A DNA stretch of 64,000 nucleotides from JAEUOS01 sp965279115 (GCA_965279115.1 OZ257137.1:2418001-2482000), one strand, 5' to 3'; positions 27,557-36,903 are shown, counted from the stretch's first letter. Program-made: numbers and translations. The notes: generated by a model not told the origin, from the letters alone.

Positions 27557-28375
27557 CCCGCGCAACGTCACCCGGTGCAGCAGGCGCTTGTGGCCGTGGT
27601 AGTCATTGACCGGGTTGTGCAGCACCTGGCGGTTGTCCCAGAAGGCGATGTCGCCGACGTTCCACGAAAACCGGCAGGTGTATTCGGGCTTGACCATGTG
27701 CGCGAACAGGAAGTCGAGCAAGGGCGCGCTTTCTTCCTCTGTCATGCCGGCAAAACGCGAGGTGTGGCCGAAATTGACGAACAGTGCCTTGCGGCCGGTT
27801 TCCGGATGGATGCGCACCACCGGATGCTCGGCCACCAGCTCGCGGCGCGACAGCTCGGTGGGCGCGTCCTTGATGCGGTCTTCGCGGGTGCGGGTGACCT
27901 CGGCCTTGGTCGAGGTGTTCACCGCGGAAAGGCCTTCGAGCATGCGCCGCATGGTGGGGGTGAGCGCCTCGAAGGCGGCGGCCGTGCTGGCGTAGAGCGT
28001 GTCGCCGCCGTAGGGCGGCAGTTCGCGCGCGATCAGCATGGTGGCCATCGGTGGTTCTTCGAGATAGGCCGTATCGGTATGCCAGACGCCGCCGAAGTTG
28101 TGGCGCTCGTGCGGCAGCTTCAATATGGGCGTGATCAGCGGATGGCCTTCGAGGCCCTGCACGAAGGGGTATTCCATCACCTCGCCAAACCGCTCGGCCA
28201 GTTTCTGGAAGTCGGCCGGCGGCATGGGCTGGTTGCGCATCACGATCATGCCGTGTTCCAGCCAGGTGGCGCGCAGCGCCGCGATGAGGGCATCGCTCGC
28301 GCGGCCAGTTAGGTCCAGACCGGTGATTTCGGCGCCGACAGCGCCGGCGAGTTTGCGCACCTTGAACGGGGTCAT
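27542..28375 (-). CDS. TauD/TfdA-family Fe(II)/2-oxoglutarate dioxygenase
   Basis: A 277-residue non-haem iron dioxygenase. The facial triad shows in VWHTDTAYLE (His-x-Asp, about 99-101) and in the late His of LHRVTLRGDRPR, with the 2-oxoglutarate-binding Arg in that same tail. FWDNRQVLHNPVNDY is a conserved family phrase. These enzymes release sulphite from taurine, or oxidise herbicide-like ethers or other small substrates. It is divergent from the IclR regulator gene across 119 bp, where a dyad is found, and is probably its target. Confidence 0.9.
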   Translation of the reverse strand: MTPFKVRKLAGAVGAEITGLDLTGRASDALIAALRATWLEHGMIVMRNQPMPPADFQKLAERFGEVMEYPFVQGLEGHPLITPILKLPHERHNFGGVWHTDTAYLEEPPMATMLIARELPPYGGDTLYASTAAAFEALTPTMRRMLEGLSAVNTSTKAEVTRTREDRIKDAPTELSRRELVAEHPVVRIHPETGRKALFVNFGHTSRFAGMTEEESAPLLDFLFAHMVKPEYTCRFSWNVGDIAFWDNRQVLHNPVNDYHGHKRLLHRVTLRGDRPR

Positions 28376-28460
28376 CTTGCCTTGTCTCCATGATGTTGGA
28401 AGGCCGCAAAACCGGCCCGGACAGGCATGCTAGATTGCGGTAAATCCGAATCAAAGAATA

Positions 28461-28482
28461 TTTGTTCGAAATACCGAACAAA
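28461..28482. promoter_or_regulatory. Candidate IclR operator, site 1
   Basis: Perfect inverted repeat TTTGTTCG (28461-28468) and CGAACAAA (28475-28482) with a six-base AAATAC spacer, just upstream of the iclR ATG at 28495 and in the divergent region with the dioxygenase gene. Length and symmetry fit IclR-family sites. Confidence 0.65.
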
Positions 28483-28494
28483 AGGGGTGACGCG

Positions 28495-29328
28495 ATGGCA
28501 ACTGACCTGAATCCGGGACAGTTTGTTCAAAATGCCGAACAGAACAAGGAACCGCCTTCTGCCACGCCAGCCGCAAGCGGTGGCGTGGCCGTCACGGCGG
28601 TGGGGCGGGTGCTGGACATCGTCGAGACTTTCCAGAAGTTGCAAAAACCCCTCTCGTTGACCGACCTGGCGGAGATCACCGGCATTCCCAAGAGCAGCTG
28701 CCACGCGATCGTCGGCACGCTCATCGCCCGCGGTTACCTGTACTCCCTGACCCGGCCGCGCGCGCTCTACCCGACCCGGCGCCTGTTCGACGCCGCCCGC
28801 GAGATCCACGAGCACGACCCGTTTGTCGAACATGTAATGCCGCTGCTGGAGCGGCTGCGCGACGCCTCGCGTGAAACCGTGATCCTCGGCAAGCGCCAGG
28901 GCGAGGCGGTGATCTACCTGCAGGTGGCCGAAGGCCCGCACCCGATCCGCTATTCGGCGCGGCCGGGCGAGTTCAAGCCGCTGCACTCCAGTGCCATCGG
29001 CAAGGCGCTCCTGGGCAGCCTCAAGGAGCCGGAGTTGCGCGCGCAGGTGGCGCTGCGCGAATTGCCCGAGGTGACGCCGGCGACCATCACTGACAACGAC
29101 GCCCTGATCGCCGACATCCTGGAGAGCCGGCGACGCGGCTACTTCGTGACCCGCGGCGAGAACGTGGCCGACGTGTGGGCGGTGTCGGCGTTTCTTGAAG
29201 TCAATGCGGAAACGCTGGGCATCGCGATTGCCGGCCCGCGCAACCGCATGGAGCCGGGTGTGATCGAGTGCGCGCAACTGCTGCTGGCGACGTGTGGTGC
29301 CATATCCAGGCAGTGGGCGCCGAAATGA
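28495..29328 (+). CDS. IclR-family transcriptional regulator (full-length copy)
   Basis: A 277-residue regulator. After a variable N-terminal tail (about 1-35) comes the winged helix (about 36-95, with KPLSLTDLAEITGIPKSS) and the GAF-like IclR effector domain (about 110-270). I use the ATG at 28495 after AAGGGG; the frame is open to 28462. It is divergent from the TauD-type dioxygenase and has two self-like operators. From 28594 to the end it is almost identical to the second copy at 45457-46185, with which it brackets the 16-kb island. The last 12 codons differ between copies. Confidence 0.92.
   Translation: MATDLNPGQFVQNAEQNKEPPSATPAASGGVAVTAVGRVLDIVETFQKLQKPLSLTDLAEITGIPKSSCHAIVGTLIARGYLYSLTRPRALYPTRRLFDAAREIHEHDPFVEHVMPLLERLRDASRETVILGKRQGEAVIYLQVAEGPHPIRYSARPGEFKPLHSSAIGKALLGSLKEPELRAQVALRELPEVTPATITDNDALIADILESRRRGYFVTRGENVADVWAVSAFLEVNAETLGIAIAGPRNRMEPGVIECAQLLLATCGAISRQWAPK
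28522..28543. promoter_or_regulatory. Candidate IclR operator, site 2 (inside the gene)
   Basis: A second copy of the site at 28461-28482, differing at three of 22 positions, placed 61 bp (about six helical turns) downstream inside the first codons of iclR. A pair on one DNA face suits cooperative binding and autorepression. Confidence 0.5.
28594..29325 (+). repeat. Left ~730-bp direct repeat (iclR segment)
   Basis: Matches 45451-46182 at a constant offset of 16,857 bp. By eye the copies differ at three positions near the 5' end and three near 29190-29270, then over most of the last 35 bases; the central ~480 bp look identical. The repeat covers the whole DNA-binding and effector domains of IclR but not its N-terminal tail or operators. 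Confidence 0.93.
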
Positions 29329-29757
29329 GCGGGGATTAACCGATACAAACAGGCCTCTATCCGTGCGTAGCTCAACTGGATGCAGTATTGCCCCGCCCCG
29401 AAAGGCAGTGGCAGCAGGCTTGCCCAACTGGTCAATTAGCCCTTCAGCGCTTCTGCTTCGTAGCGCAGTAGATGCCGCCTGAAATTGCGGTCCGACATTC
29501 CCGGCAGCCGCCCGGTCTTTTCCTGCGTCAGGTGCTTTCAACGCCATCCCTCGTACGTCAGTTCGAACCCCATCTTCCGGTTTTCGCTTAGCACGCTCGC
29601 CCGGCTCAAGGGGGATTTCAATGCCCAACCTCAAAGTCGGACGGATTGCGTGCTACTGCTCCGGACAACTCATTCGCTTCTGATACGGCATTTCGACCAA
29701 CTTGGTACTTCACCGAATTGCGGGATACTATTCGCGACTCGGGGAGGGGGGCGCAAA
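29329..29757. other. Left-end gene-free stretch of the island
   Basis: About 430 bp between the iclR stop and the FadL-like start. It holds a tRNA-Arg-like fragment (29366-29408) and otherwise no recognisable gene. The FadL frame stays open through the right half (from 29485) but that part codes for nothing signal-like. Confidence 0.6.
29366..29408 (+). pseudogene. tRNA-Arg-like 5' fragment
   Basis: CGTAGCTCAACTGGATGCAG and the following bases match the D arm and anticodon arm of the intact tRNA-Arg(CCG) at 48804 in most positions, with a few substitutions and one inserted base. The acceptor stem, T arm and CCA end are missing, so it cannot be a working tRNA. It lies 38 bp after the left iclR copy, at the island edge. 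Confidence 0.6.
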
Positions 29758-31173
29758 ATGATTCTTTGTGCGTGGGTCGGCGTGCGTTGCGATAATTTCG
29801 TTCGGCCGCTACGGAAGCTGGTGTGGCTTGTGCTTGCGCGAAAGGCGCTGGGTGCGTTTGCGATTGCGGCCGCCACGCTGCCGTTGCAGTCAGCCCTCGC
29901 GACGGGCTTTTTCGTCAATCAACAAAGCGTCATCGGACTTGGCAGGGTCGGTGCGGGAAGTGCTGCCGGCGCAGATGGCGCCAGTGGGGTGTTCTTCAAC
30001 CCGGCCGGGCTGTCCGAACTTGGACGCAGCGAAGCCAGCGCAACGACTTGGATTTCGGCTGGCGCGCAAGCAATTGTTCCTCGCTCGTCGCTTCGAAACA
30101 CGGGTTCGACCGCGGCCACGCCCGGAACCCTGGGCGCCGGCGTATCGTTCGCGGGCACCGATATGCGCGATCCCGCCGATGTCACGCCAATCCCCAACGG
30201 CTACGTTGTCCGGCGCCTGTCGGACGTGCCTGCCTACGTGGGATTCGGTATCACCACACCGTTCGGACTGAAGGTCAAGTTCCGGGACGACTGGTTCGGC
30301 CGCTACGACGCAACCAGCTCCTCGCTGCAGACTTACAATTTTGGCGCCGTGGCGGCATGGGAAGCAAGTGCGGACGTCACCATAGGCGGCGGGATAGATC
30401 TGCAGTACGCGCGCAGCACCCTGACCACTGCGATCCCCAATCCTCTGGCAATCGGCGGACCGACCGCCACCACGGACGGCAAGATTGAGACCAAGGGCGA
30501 TTCCTGGGCAGTGGGATTCAATGTCGGGCTGTTGCTGCGGCCGAATGCCGCCACCCGGGTGGGTCTGCATTTCCGCTCTCCGATTGATCATCGCCTATCG
30601 GGGTCCTCGATGGTGAGCGGGCTCACTGGACCGCTTGCGGCCGTCAACGGCAGTGTGGGCGCGTCGGCGAATCTGAAACTTCCCGCGATCGTCAGCCTCG
30701 GCATGACGCACCGTGTGACCGATCGCCTGAGTCTGCTGGGCCAGGTCGAGTGGTATGGCTGGAAGCGCGTCGACGAAGTTCGCCTGCGCTTCGACGACGG
30801 CAGGGCCGATGGTGTCCGGCAGTCAAATTTCCGCAATGCCACGGCGGTCGCAATCGGCGCCGAGTACGCATATTCGAGCGTGCTTACTCTGCGGGGAGGT
30901 GTCCGAGTCGACGGCACACCGACCGTCGACGGTTTCCGGGACACAACACTTCCCGATTCGAAGCGCGTCTGGCTTGGGCTGGGCGCATCATGGAAGCTGT
31001 CCGCGCGGTCCACGTTCGATTTCGCTTTCGCCCATGCGGCGATCAAGCGAGCGGACATCGCGCTGACACGGACGTTCTTCGATGGCACGCCGCTTGCCAG
31101 CTCGATACGCATTGTCGGCACGGCCGATTCGTCGGTCGACACGCTATCGATGGCCTATCGGTGCGCGTTTTGA
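29758..31173 (+). CDS. OmpP1/FadL-family outer-membrane transporter
   Basis: A 471-residue beta-barrel protein of the FadL/TodX type, which lets hydrophobic compounds such as long-chain fatty acids or aromatic hydrocarbons cross the outer membrane. The mature N-terminus TGFFVNQQSVIGLGRVGAG with DGASGVFFNPAGL is the family signature, forming the hatch, and the protein ends YRCAF with a terminal Phe, as barrels do. The ATG at 29758 follows GGGGAGG; a GTG at 29821 would give a shorter signal peptide and is a fair alternative. It is the only plus-strand gene at this end of the island and converges on the FAD-oxidoreductase operon. Confidence 0.87.
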   Translation: MILCAWVGVRCDNFVRPLRKLVWLVLARKALGAFAIAAATLPLQSALATGFFVNQQSVIGLGRVGAGSAAGADGASGVFFNPAGLSELGRSEASATTWISAGAQAIVPRSSLRNTGSTAATPGTLGAGVSFAGTDMRDPADVTPIPNGYVVRRLSDVPAYVGFGITTPFGLKVKFRDDWFGRYDATSSSLQTYNFGAVAAWEASADVTIGGGIDLQYARSTLTTAIPNPLAIGGPTATTDGKIETKGDSWAVGFNVGLLLRPNAATRVGLHFRSPIDHRLSGSSMVSGLTGPLAAVNGSVGASANLKLPAIVSLGMTHRVTDRLSLLGQVEWYGWKRVDEVRLRFDDGRADGVRQSNFRNATAVAIGAEYAYSSVLTLRGGVRVDGTPTVDGFRDTTLPDSKRVWLGLGASWKLSARSTFDFAFAHAAIKRADIALTRTFFDGTPLASSIRIVGTADSSVDTLSMAYRCAF

Positions 31174-31377
31174 TGGACGGCGCAACCAGCAAGGTTCAAT
31201 GCTGCAAACGCCGAACGGGCGCCCCACACGAGGCCGAAATCCCGCGCCTGCCCTGAAGTCCCCGGCCGATCGCGCAGGCGACCAAGGGGCATGCTTTTCT
31301 CCGCAATCTGGAGTTTGGGGTGTGGTGCACGCCAACGGAACGTCTCCGATTGCAGGCTTGGTTTGCGCGCCTTCAGG

Positions 31378-34300
31378 TCATGGACTGGCGCTGAAATGCC
31401 GTTTGAGATAGTCCTCGACCTTGCTCATGAAAGACTGCATCAGCATGCCGACGAACTGCTTTCCCAGGATCTGCTTGTTGTCGAGCAGGGTCTCGTTGAC
31501 GCCCCGCAGCAGGGCACGGTAGCTATCGATATGGTTGTTGCTGGCGATGCCCGTCGCTGGCAGCTTGTCGATCACTTCGGTGAGCCTGAGGATATCGATG
31601 AAATGCGGCTTGCCTTCGGCCGCAAGCCTTTCGTCGACCTTGCGCAGATTGTCCAGGTCGCGGAACTCGTATTCCTCGGGCCGGTAGGTAACGGGAAAAT
31701 CGCCGAGCAACTTGCCCTGCGCCCCGAACGCGACTTCTCCGGCTCCACCGCCCATGTGCGGTGTCATGATCATGTGCAGCATCCCGCTGACCGCGTGCTT
31801 CGCCGACTCGTTCGCGGCCTCCATCGTTGTCATGCGCGTGTCGGTCGCCATCCAGGTGCCGGCAGGGACCCAGCGCCGAAGCAGCGGGTCGGAATGGGTG
31901 TAGCTCATTTCTCCCGTTTCCGGGTGTTCGACCCGACCGCCCCGGCTGGCCGAATTGAGGTTGAGACCCGGGCGCAACTGCCACTGGCCCGGCAGATTGA
32001 TGAGGAAAGGCGTTGCGTTTCGCACTGGTGTGCGGTCCTGCGGGTTGAGCAGGGTCACGTTGGTCAGCGCCAGTTCGACCGGAATCGTTGAAATCCGGAT
32101 GTACGGCGTGTCGCCGACCGGGCTTTCACCTGCCGAAAACCTCATCACGGGCACTGGCTGACTTGCCGACGGTGCGATAGAAGTGATATTGAGCTTGTGC
32201 CGGTCGACCAGTTCGACCGAGACGTCGGCGCTGATAGGTGATTTGCCCAACTCGTCGAACAGCAACTTCGCCGCTGACTCGGCGCTCGCGTCCTTCAGGA
32301 CTTTCGTTGACGCCCCGAGAGTCTGACCCGTTGCGACATTCATGAACACCACCGCGATCTCGGCAGCGTGTTTGAATTTTTCGTCGGCTGCCGATCCGAC
32401 CATGACGGTCGCCGCCGCCGCCTCGATCTTTGGCCAGATCCCTATGCGAGCTTCGTTGTTCGGTACATACACAACGTTGAGGTGTTTGGCCTGTGAAAGC
32501 TGATTGGCGAGTGACTTCGCGACCTCCTCCGCAGTAGTCTTCGCATCGGCCATTTCCGTGGCTGTGGTGGGCGCAATCCCGGCAAGATTGGCCCTTACTG
32601 TGTAAGTCCGCCCGGGCACGACAGTCGGGATCTTGACCACGCATGCGCCGGCGACGCTGACGCGCTTCGTGTCGGCGGTACCGGCATGTGTTTCGCGCAG
32701 GATTTGAAGCGGCAGCACATTGGAACTGCGCCGTACGCGCAACTCCAGTGCGCGCATCTTCGAAGGGGTGCCATCGCTCTGTATGGCGCGCTCGATGTGG
32801 ATGCAGTCGTCGGCATTTGCGACTGAAAACATGACGTCATACTTACCCTTGACTGTGACTAAGATACCGCCCGGACCGTAGCCTTCAGCGTGAGCTACAC
32901 GTCCACTGTTTATTGAGTTGATCAGCCCGTGTATCTGTTCTTCGGCCTGGTTTTGCTGTGTCTTCCGCGCAGGTACACAATGGATCTCAGGTGTCTTGGG
33001 ATTGTTTCGGTCAGCAAATATTCCAATAGCGAAGGGTTGTTTCGAGCCCTTCTTGAGGTGGAGTATGACCTGCCTTGCCTCGACCATTGGCGACAGGACT
33101 AGGTGCTGGCCGGCAAGTGACGTGACCCGCGCGCTTGGATCGTGGAATGCGAACACTCGTGCGTCGCCGACGATATTCTTGCCGTATTTGTCGGAGAAAA
33201 CGTTCAGGCTGATGTTTTCCGCCAATCTACCGGCAACGGACTCGGCATCAAGGATCTTGTAAGGCCATTCCTCGCGGGCCGTGATCGATTGATTGCGGTC
33301 TCCGAAAGTCAGGGTGAACTCTTGACCTTCCAGTTTCAGGGTGGCCGATGCGTAGGGGTTCACTTTGTCTTTGCCTTCCCCTTTCCTTGGAGTGTTTGTC
33401 GTCACCCTGGCATTCCAGCGTGTATCGCTTTCGAGCCCATGCCGCGTCGCATTGACCGTCATAAAGTCGACTGAAATCAGATTTCCCGGAGAACCTGGAT
33501 CCGGAACCCCTGCGGACTCGATCGTGATGGCTTTGTCGAAATTCGCAACCGCAATCTGGATGGCGTCTTCGCTCTCGATGACCATTATTGGGCCGTCCAC
33601 CGAGACCCTCACGCCGGATACTCCGGCGTCGATTTTCCCTTTCAGATCAATCGCAAGCTTTTCCGGCGAAGAAACTTCCCCAGACTTCGTCGATACAAAA
33701 GGCCCCTTGAACTCGTCCTTGGCAATCCGTATTGCAATGGCATATGGCGATTCGCTCAAGTCGCTGATCCAAATCTTGAATTTTGTCGCCTGGACGTAGG
33801 GAGCAAACATCAGCGCCTGCGGACACTTCGCAAGACCGGTCACAAACGCGAAAAGCCCGTGCTTGAACTCATTTCCGGGGCTGTAGTCTTCGATGTTGAT
33901 TCGTGCGGCGATTGCATCCAGCCCTGACTTATTTTCGTAGGGCTCGCCGCTGTACACGCGGGTAACGGGCATTGATCCCTGCGAGAAATATTCGACAATC
34001 AGTTCGCCGTGCGTCACCGCAGCCAGGATGTTTCCGGAAAAACCGCCGCGTTCGATCTCTTCGAAACGGATTCCCCAATCAAGGTGATAGTGCTGCGGTG
34101 GTAGCATGACTTCCCGGTAATCCTTGTCCAGCCCGCTTTTCATTTGCTCCCACGTCGTCGTCGCAATCTCGGTCTTGCGCGAGCGCCACGCGGAAGCGGC
34201 GAGCGGACCGCGCGGGTCCTGCTCCCATGGCGCGTACCAGTCGCCAATGTCTACCGAGACCTGGCCGAGAAAGCGTCCCACCGGGCTGGTTCGATCGCGT

Positions 34301-36468
34301 GCGTAGGCGAGCTGGGAAATCGAGGTCAGTCCCCAGGCTGAGTCGGCCAAGTAGACGTGGCCATTGCCGAACCGATAGCGATTCGGGAAAAAATACTGGA
34401 TGCCCGAGATGTCGCGGCTGGGCCACGTGCCCTTGCCGGTATAGGCGCCGGGCACCGCGCCGGTGTCCGCATGCCGCTCGGGCTCGGCGATGCCCTTGAG
34501 CGGTTCGTCCGGATCCTTCAGCCTGCGGTCCGCCGCCAGGTCGAAGTCGACCAGTTGCAGAAACGGCCCGGCGAACCTTGCGCGTCGCTTTTCCTCCTCC
34601 TCTTTGCTCTCCCCGGGATTGGCGAGTTTCACCTGCTTCCAGGCGTCCTGCACCAGGCGTGATGCTTCGTCTAGCGACACCGCCAACACGAAGAAGTCGT
34701 GGTAGTAGTTCGTCGGCACTGCGCCCTTCGAGAAATCCGGGACGTCGGCGTCAAAATTGGCATCAGGCACGACATTAGGGGCATGTGGCTCGACATTCAT
34801 GTACTGCTGGCCCGGCACTTCGGGCCTCGGCAGCCGCCAGCCCGGCGGACCGGCAACAACCGGGACGAACTCGTTGATCTTGCTCCACGTCGTGTCCTTG
34901 TTCTGCACCCAGCCTTTGCCGAGCGCGATGCGCTCGAGCCGGCCCGTGAAGAATCTGACTCCTTGGGCATCGAGATATGTTTTCCAGACGTCCAGGAAGG
35001 CCTGCGACGTGCAGCCGTCGAGCGTGAAATCCTGCGCCGGCGCCTCGAAGGGCTGCTGGATCAGCATTTGCAGGAGTATGTTCGCCTGGGTCCTGGCATC
35101 GACCTCGGTCGCGGCCATTGCGGCGAGGGCGCGCGGCGCGTGCTGGATGAACCTCGCCGCATCCCCCGAATAGCCGGGGTTTTCCTTCTCTTCGCCGCCG
35201 ATGTACTTCCAGAACGTCTCGGTCTCGCACTGTTCGATGCGGCGGCGCTTGCAGGAGGTGAGGTAGCGGAACAGGCGTACCTGCAGACGCAGCACGTCGC
35301 GCTCTGTGAACCCGACGGACTGGAACATGAAACCCGATAGCCGTTCGAGATCGCTCAGCGACTTCACGACGCGGTGATTGATCTCTTGTGCCGGCTCGTC
35401 CTTGACCGAGACCGAGGGATCGGCCGTCGGTACCAGGTGACTGTGCGCGGTCTCGTTGGTCTCGACGCCGAAGCGGTCGAACGCAGGCACGCGCTTCATG
35501 GTGTCGAACAGGTTGCGGTAGAACGCCGGAAAGAAGCGGAAGCCGTGCTCGCCCGGCATGATCTGCTCGATGACCTCGAACTCCACACCATCGCGTCGCT
35601 GTCCATCGAATCGTTGGCGCTGCGCGAACGGGTTGCCGGAGGAAGTCTCCCCGCGCCCGACCGCAACTAGGTGGCGTTCAAGCTTGAAGTGCATGGGTTT
35701 GTCCGCGCTTGGCCGTGCCCGATCAAGCGCGCGCAAGGCGTTGATGACTTTGTCGGCCTCTTCACCGCCCTCCCGTTTCGGTTGCTTCTTGAAGGTGAAA
35801 CCGATTACCCGAACCGCCAGGATTTCGCGCCAATACACGACAGGCAAATCATCGTCACTCAGGTAGTTCGGGTTGATCGTCTTGTTCGTGACCTCTGCCA
35901 ACTCCATTCGCTCGCGATAGTCGGCGTAGTACTCCCCGAAAGCACCGTACAACTTGTCCAGAACCCGGTGCAGCTTCGCTTCGTTCGTCACGCCGTGCGC
36001 ATCCACGTCGTACAGCCAACCGGTCGGATTGGCCTTGTCGAAGACGATGCTTTCCGTCAGCGCGATCCTGCGCAGTACCGGCCGCATCCGCACGCCGCGC
36101 ACCTTCAACAGCCAGTCTTCCACTCTCGCAAGGGGCGGGACTGACGTACCGTCGGCCAGTACCGGTTTCAGACTGAGGATGTCGCCCAGATCGCCCTGTA
36201 CGCGCGAGAACTGGTTGGCGGCCATCCCGCCGACGTCGCTTCCGTATTCCTCGATCGGGCTCTCTGCCGGCTCGACGATCTGCACGCCGAAGCCTCGCTC
36301 GATCAACTCCTGGGCCACAGTCAAGCCAGTGATGCCGCCGCCGAACACGGTGACCAGCGGTGGCTGGTTGTCGCCCCGCTTGTTCACTATGCTCGGCATC
36401 ATTCCCCGCGCCTCGTTCTGCAAACCGGCAAGCCTCCATTGCAGGTCCAGGAAAATATCAGAAGCCAT
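31378..36468 (-). CDS. Giant FAD-dependent oxidoreductase (phytoene-desaturase/amine-oxidase-like) with a large repeat-bearing insert
   Basis: A 1,696-residue protein, about three times the usual length for its family. Residues 38-70 form the FAD Rossmann motif (GGGITGLTVAQEL, acidic E67) with GGMAANQ at 80-86. EHGFRFFPAFYRNL (307-320) and VYLADSAWGLTSISQ (705-719) follow. The family's closing segment, NATPFLINLPGQW (1484-1496) and MATDTRMTTMEAANES (1540-1555, the FAD C-terminal contact), comes only near the end. Between about 900 and 1455 is an insert with five degenerate modules, each centred on a helix of pattern A-E-x-x-A-x-x-L (near 935, 1075, 1175, 1313 and 1396). GGGGAGG precedes the ATG. 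It is the last gene of the operon. The reaction is unknown: desaturation, isomerisation or oxidation of an isoprenoid is the best guess. Confidence 0.8.
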   Translation of the reverse strand: MASDIFLDLQWRLAGLQNEARGMMPSIVNKRGDNQPPLVTVFGGGITGLTVAQELIERGFGVQIVEPAESPIEEYGSDVGGMAANQFSRVQGDLGDILSLKPVLADGTSVPPLARVEDWLLKVRGVRMRPVLRRIALTESIVFDKANPTGWLYDVDAHGVTNEAKLHRVLDKLYGAFGEYYADYRERMELAEVTNKTINPNYLSDDDLPVVYWREILAVRVIGFTFKKQPKREGGEEADKVINALRALDRARPSADKPMHFKLERHLVAVGRGETSSGNPFAQRQRFDGQRRDGVEFEVIEQIMPGEHGFRFFPAFYRNLFDTMKRVPAFDRFGVETNETAHSHLVPTADPSVSVKDEPAQEINHRVVKSLSDLERLSGFMFQSVGFTERDVLRLQVRLFRYLTSCKRRRIEQCETETFWKYIGGEEKENPGYSGDAARFIQHAPRALAAMAATEVDARTQANILLQMLIQQPFEAPAQDFTLDGCTSQAFLDVWKTYLDAQGVRFFTGRLERIALGKGWVQNKDTTWSKINEFVPVVAGPPGWRLPRPEVPGQQYMNVEPHAPNVVPDANFDADVPDFSKGAVPTNYYHDFFVLAVSLDEASRLVQDAWKQVKLANPGESKEEEEKRRARFAGPFLQLVDFDLAADRRLKDPDEPLKGIAEPERHADTGAVPGAYTGKGTWPSRDISGIQYFFPNRYRFGNGHVYLADSAWGLTSISQLAYARDRTSPVGRFLGQVSVDIGDWYAPWEQDPRGPLAASAWRSRKTEIATTTWEQMKSGLDKDYREVMLPPQHYHLDWGIRFEEIERGGFSGNILAAVTHGELIVEYFSQGSMPVTRVYSGEPYENKSGLDAIAARINIEDYSPGNEFKHGLFAFVTGLAKCPQALMFAPYVQATKFKIWISDLSESPYAIAIRIAKDEFKGPFVSTKSGEVSSPEKLAIDLKGKIDAGVSGVRVSVDGPIMVIESEDAIQIAVANFDKAITIESAGVPDPGSPGNLISVDFMTVNATRHGLESDTRWNARVTTNTPRKGEGKDKVNPYASATLKLEGQEFTLTFGDRNQSITAREEWPYKILDAESVAGRLAENISLNVFSDKYGKNIVGDARVFAFHDPSARVTSLAGQHLVLSPMVEARQVILHLKKGSKQPFAIGIFADRNNPKTPEIHCVPARKTQQNQAEEQIHGLINSINSGRVAHAEGYGPGGILVTVKGKYDVMFSVANADDCIHIERAIQSDGTPSKMRALELRVRRSSNVLPLQILRETHAGTADTKRVSVAGACVVKIPTVVPGRTYTVRANLAGIAPTTATEMADAKTTAEEVAKSLANQLSQAKHLNVVYVPNNEARIGIWPKIEAAAATVMVGSAADEKFKHAAEIAVVFMNVATGQTLGASTKVLKDASAESAAKLLFDELGKSPISADVSVELVDRHKLNITSIAPSASQPVPVMRFSAGESPVGDTPYIRISTIPVELALTNVTLLNPQDRTPVRNATPFLINLPGQWQLRPGLNLNSASRGGRVEHPETGEMSYTHSDPLLRRWVPAGTWMATDTRMTTMEAANESAKHAVSGMLHMIMTPHMGGGAGEVAFGAQGKLLGDFPVTYRPEEYEFRDLDNLRKVDERLAAEGKPHFIDILRLTEVIDKLPATGIASNNHIDSYRALLRGVNETLLDNKQILGKQFVGMLMQSFMSKVEDYLKRHFSASP

Positions 36469-36492
36469 ACGGTCCTCCCCGTGAAATCATGG

Positions 36493-36903
36493 TCAGTGAC
36501 TCATGCGCGCTCGAAAAGCGTACATCAGTTGTTGCATCGCGTGGCTGCGCATGGACCCCGTGATGAAGGTGGCGAACGCGTCGAAAAAACGCTCCACATG
36601 TTCAGGCCGGCCGCGCAGCCACAATTGGCCGTCAAGCACTGCATCGAGCAGCGTCAGCTCGCCGTCCACTAGGGCACCGATCGTGTCGATTGCGAAACGC
36701 GCTTCGATCGCCGCTGTATGCGCGCCTGCGGCAAGCACGAGCCGGTTGTTCTCCAGCCACACGGTGCGGGTGTCTGTCCCGGCGGTCAGGCATGCGCGTA
36801 GCGGTGCGAACTGGTTGTGGAAGCGGCGGTAGGCGAGCGGCGTATCGGCGCGTAGCGCTTCGACGGAGCGCACAAGGTACTCGAAAAAATCAAGGTGCGG
36901 CAT
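36493..36903 (-). CDS. Small protein, possibly SCP2-like lipid-binding
   Basis: A 136-residue protein starting at the ATG at 36903, which overlaps the end of the CrtC-like gene by 14 bp; 24 bp separate it from the giant FAD gene. The pattern DGELTLLDAVLDGQLWLRG followed by an amphipathic helix ending in FRARM resembles the C-terminal half of SCP2 sterol-carrier domains, which hold lipids in a hydrophobic tunnel. The resemblance is weak and I would not exclude an unrelated helical protein. Its place between two predicted isoprenoid-acting proteins makes a carrier role plausible. Confidence 0.6.
   Translation of the reverse strand: MPHLDFFEYLVRSVEALRADTPLAYRRFHNQFAPLRACLTAGTDTRTVWLENNRLVLAAGAHTAAIEARFAIDTIGALVDGELTLLDAVLDGQLWLRGRPEHVERFFDAFATFITGSMRSHAMQQLMYAFRARMSH

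Noticed and set aside
29366..29408. Functional tRNA gene
   Set aside because: Only the D and anticodon arms are present, with base changes and an insertion; acceptor and T arms are missing.
28372..29634. Antisense frame of 420 codons over the left iclR copy, with a close match over the right copy (45220-46221)
   Set aside because: The match is due only to the duplicated iclR DNA. The frame lacks motifs and lies opposite a clear regulator gene.
29485..29757. Upstream in-frame extension of the FadL-like gene
   Set aside because: The extension has no signal-peptide character and the ATG at 29758 has a strong ribosome site, so the extra 91 codons are not counted.
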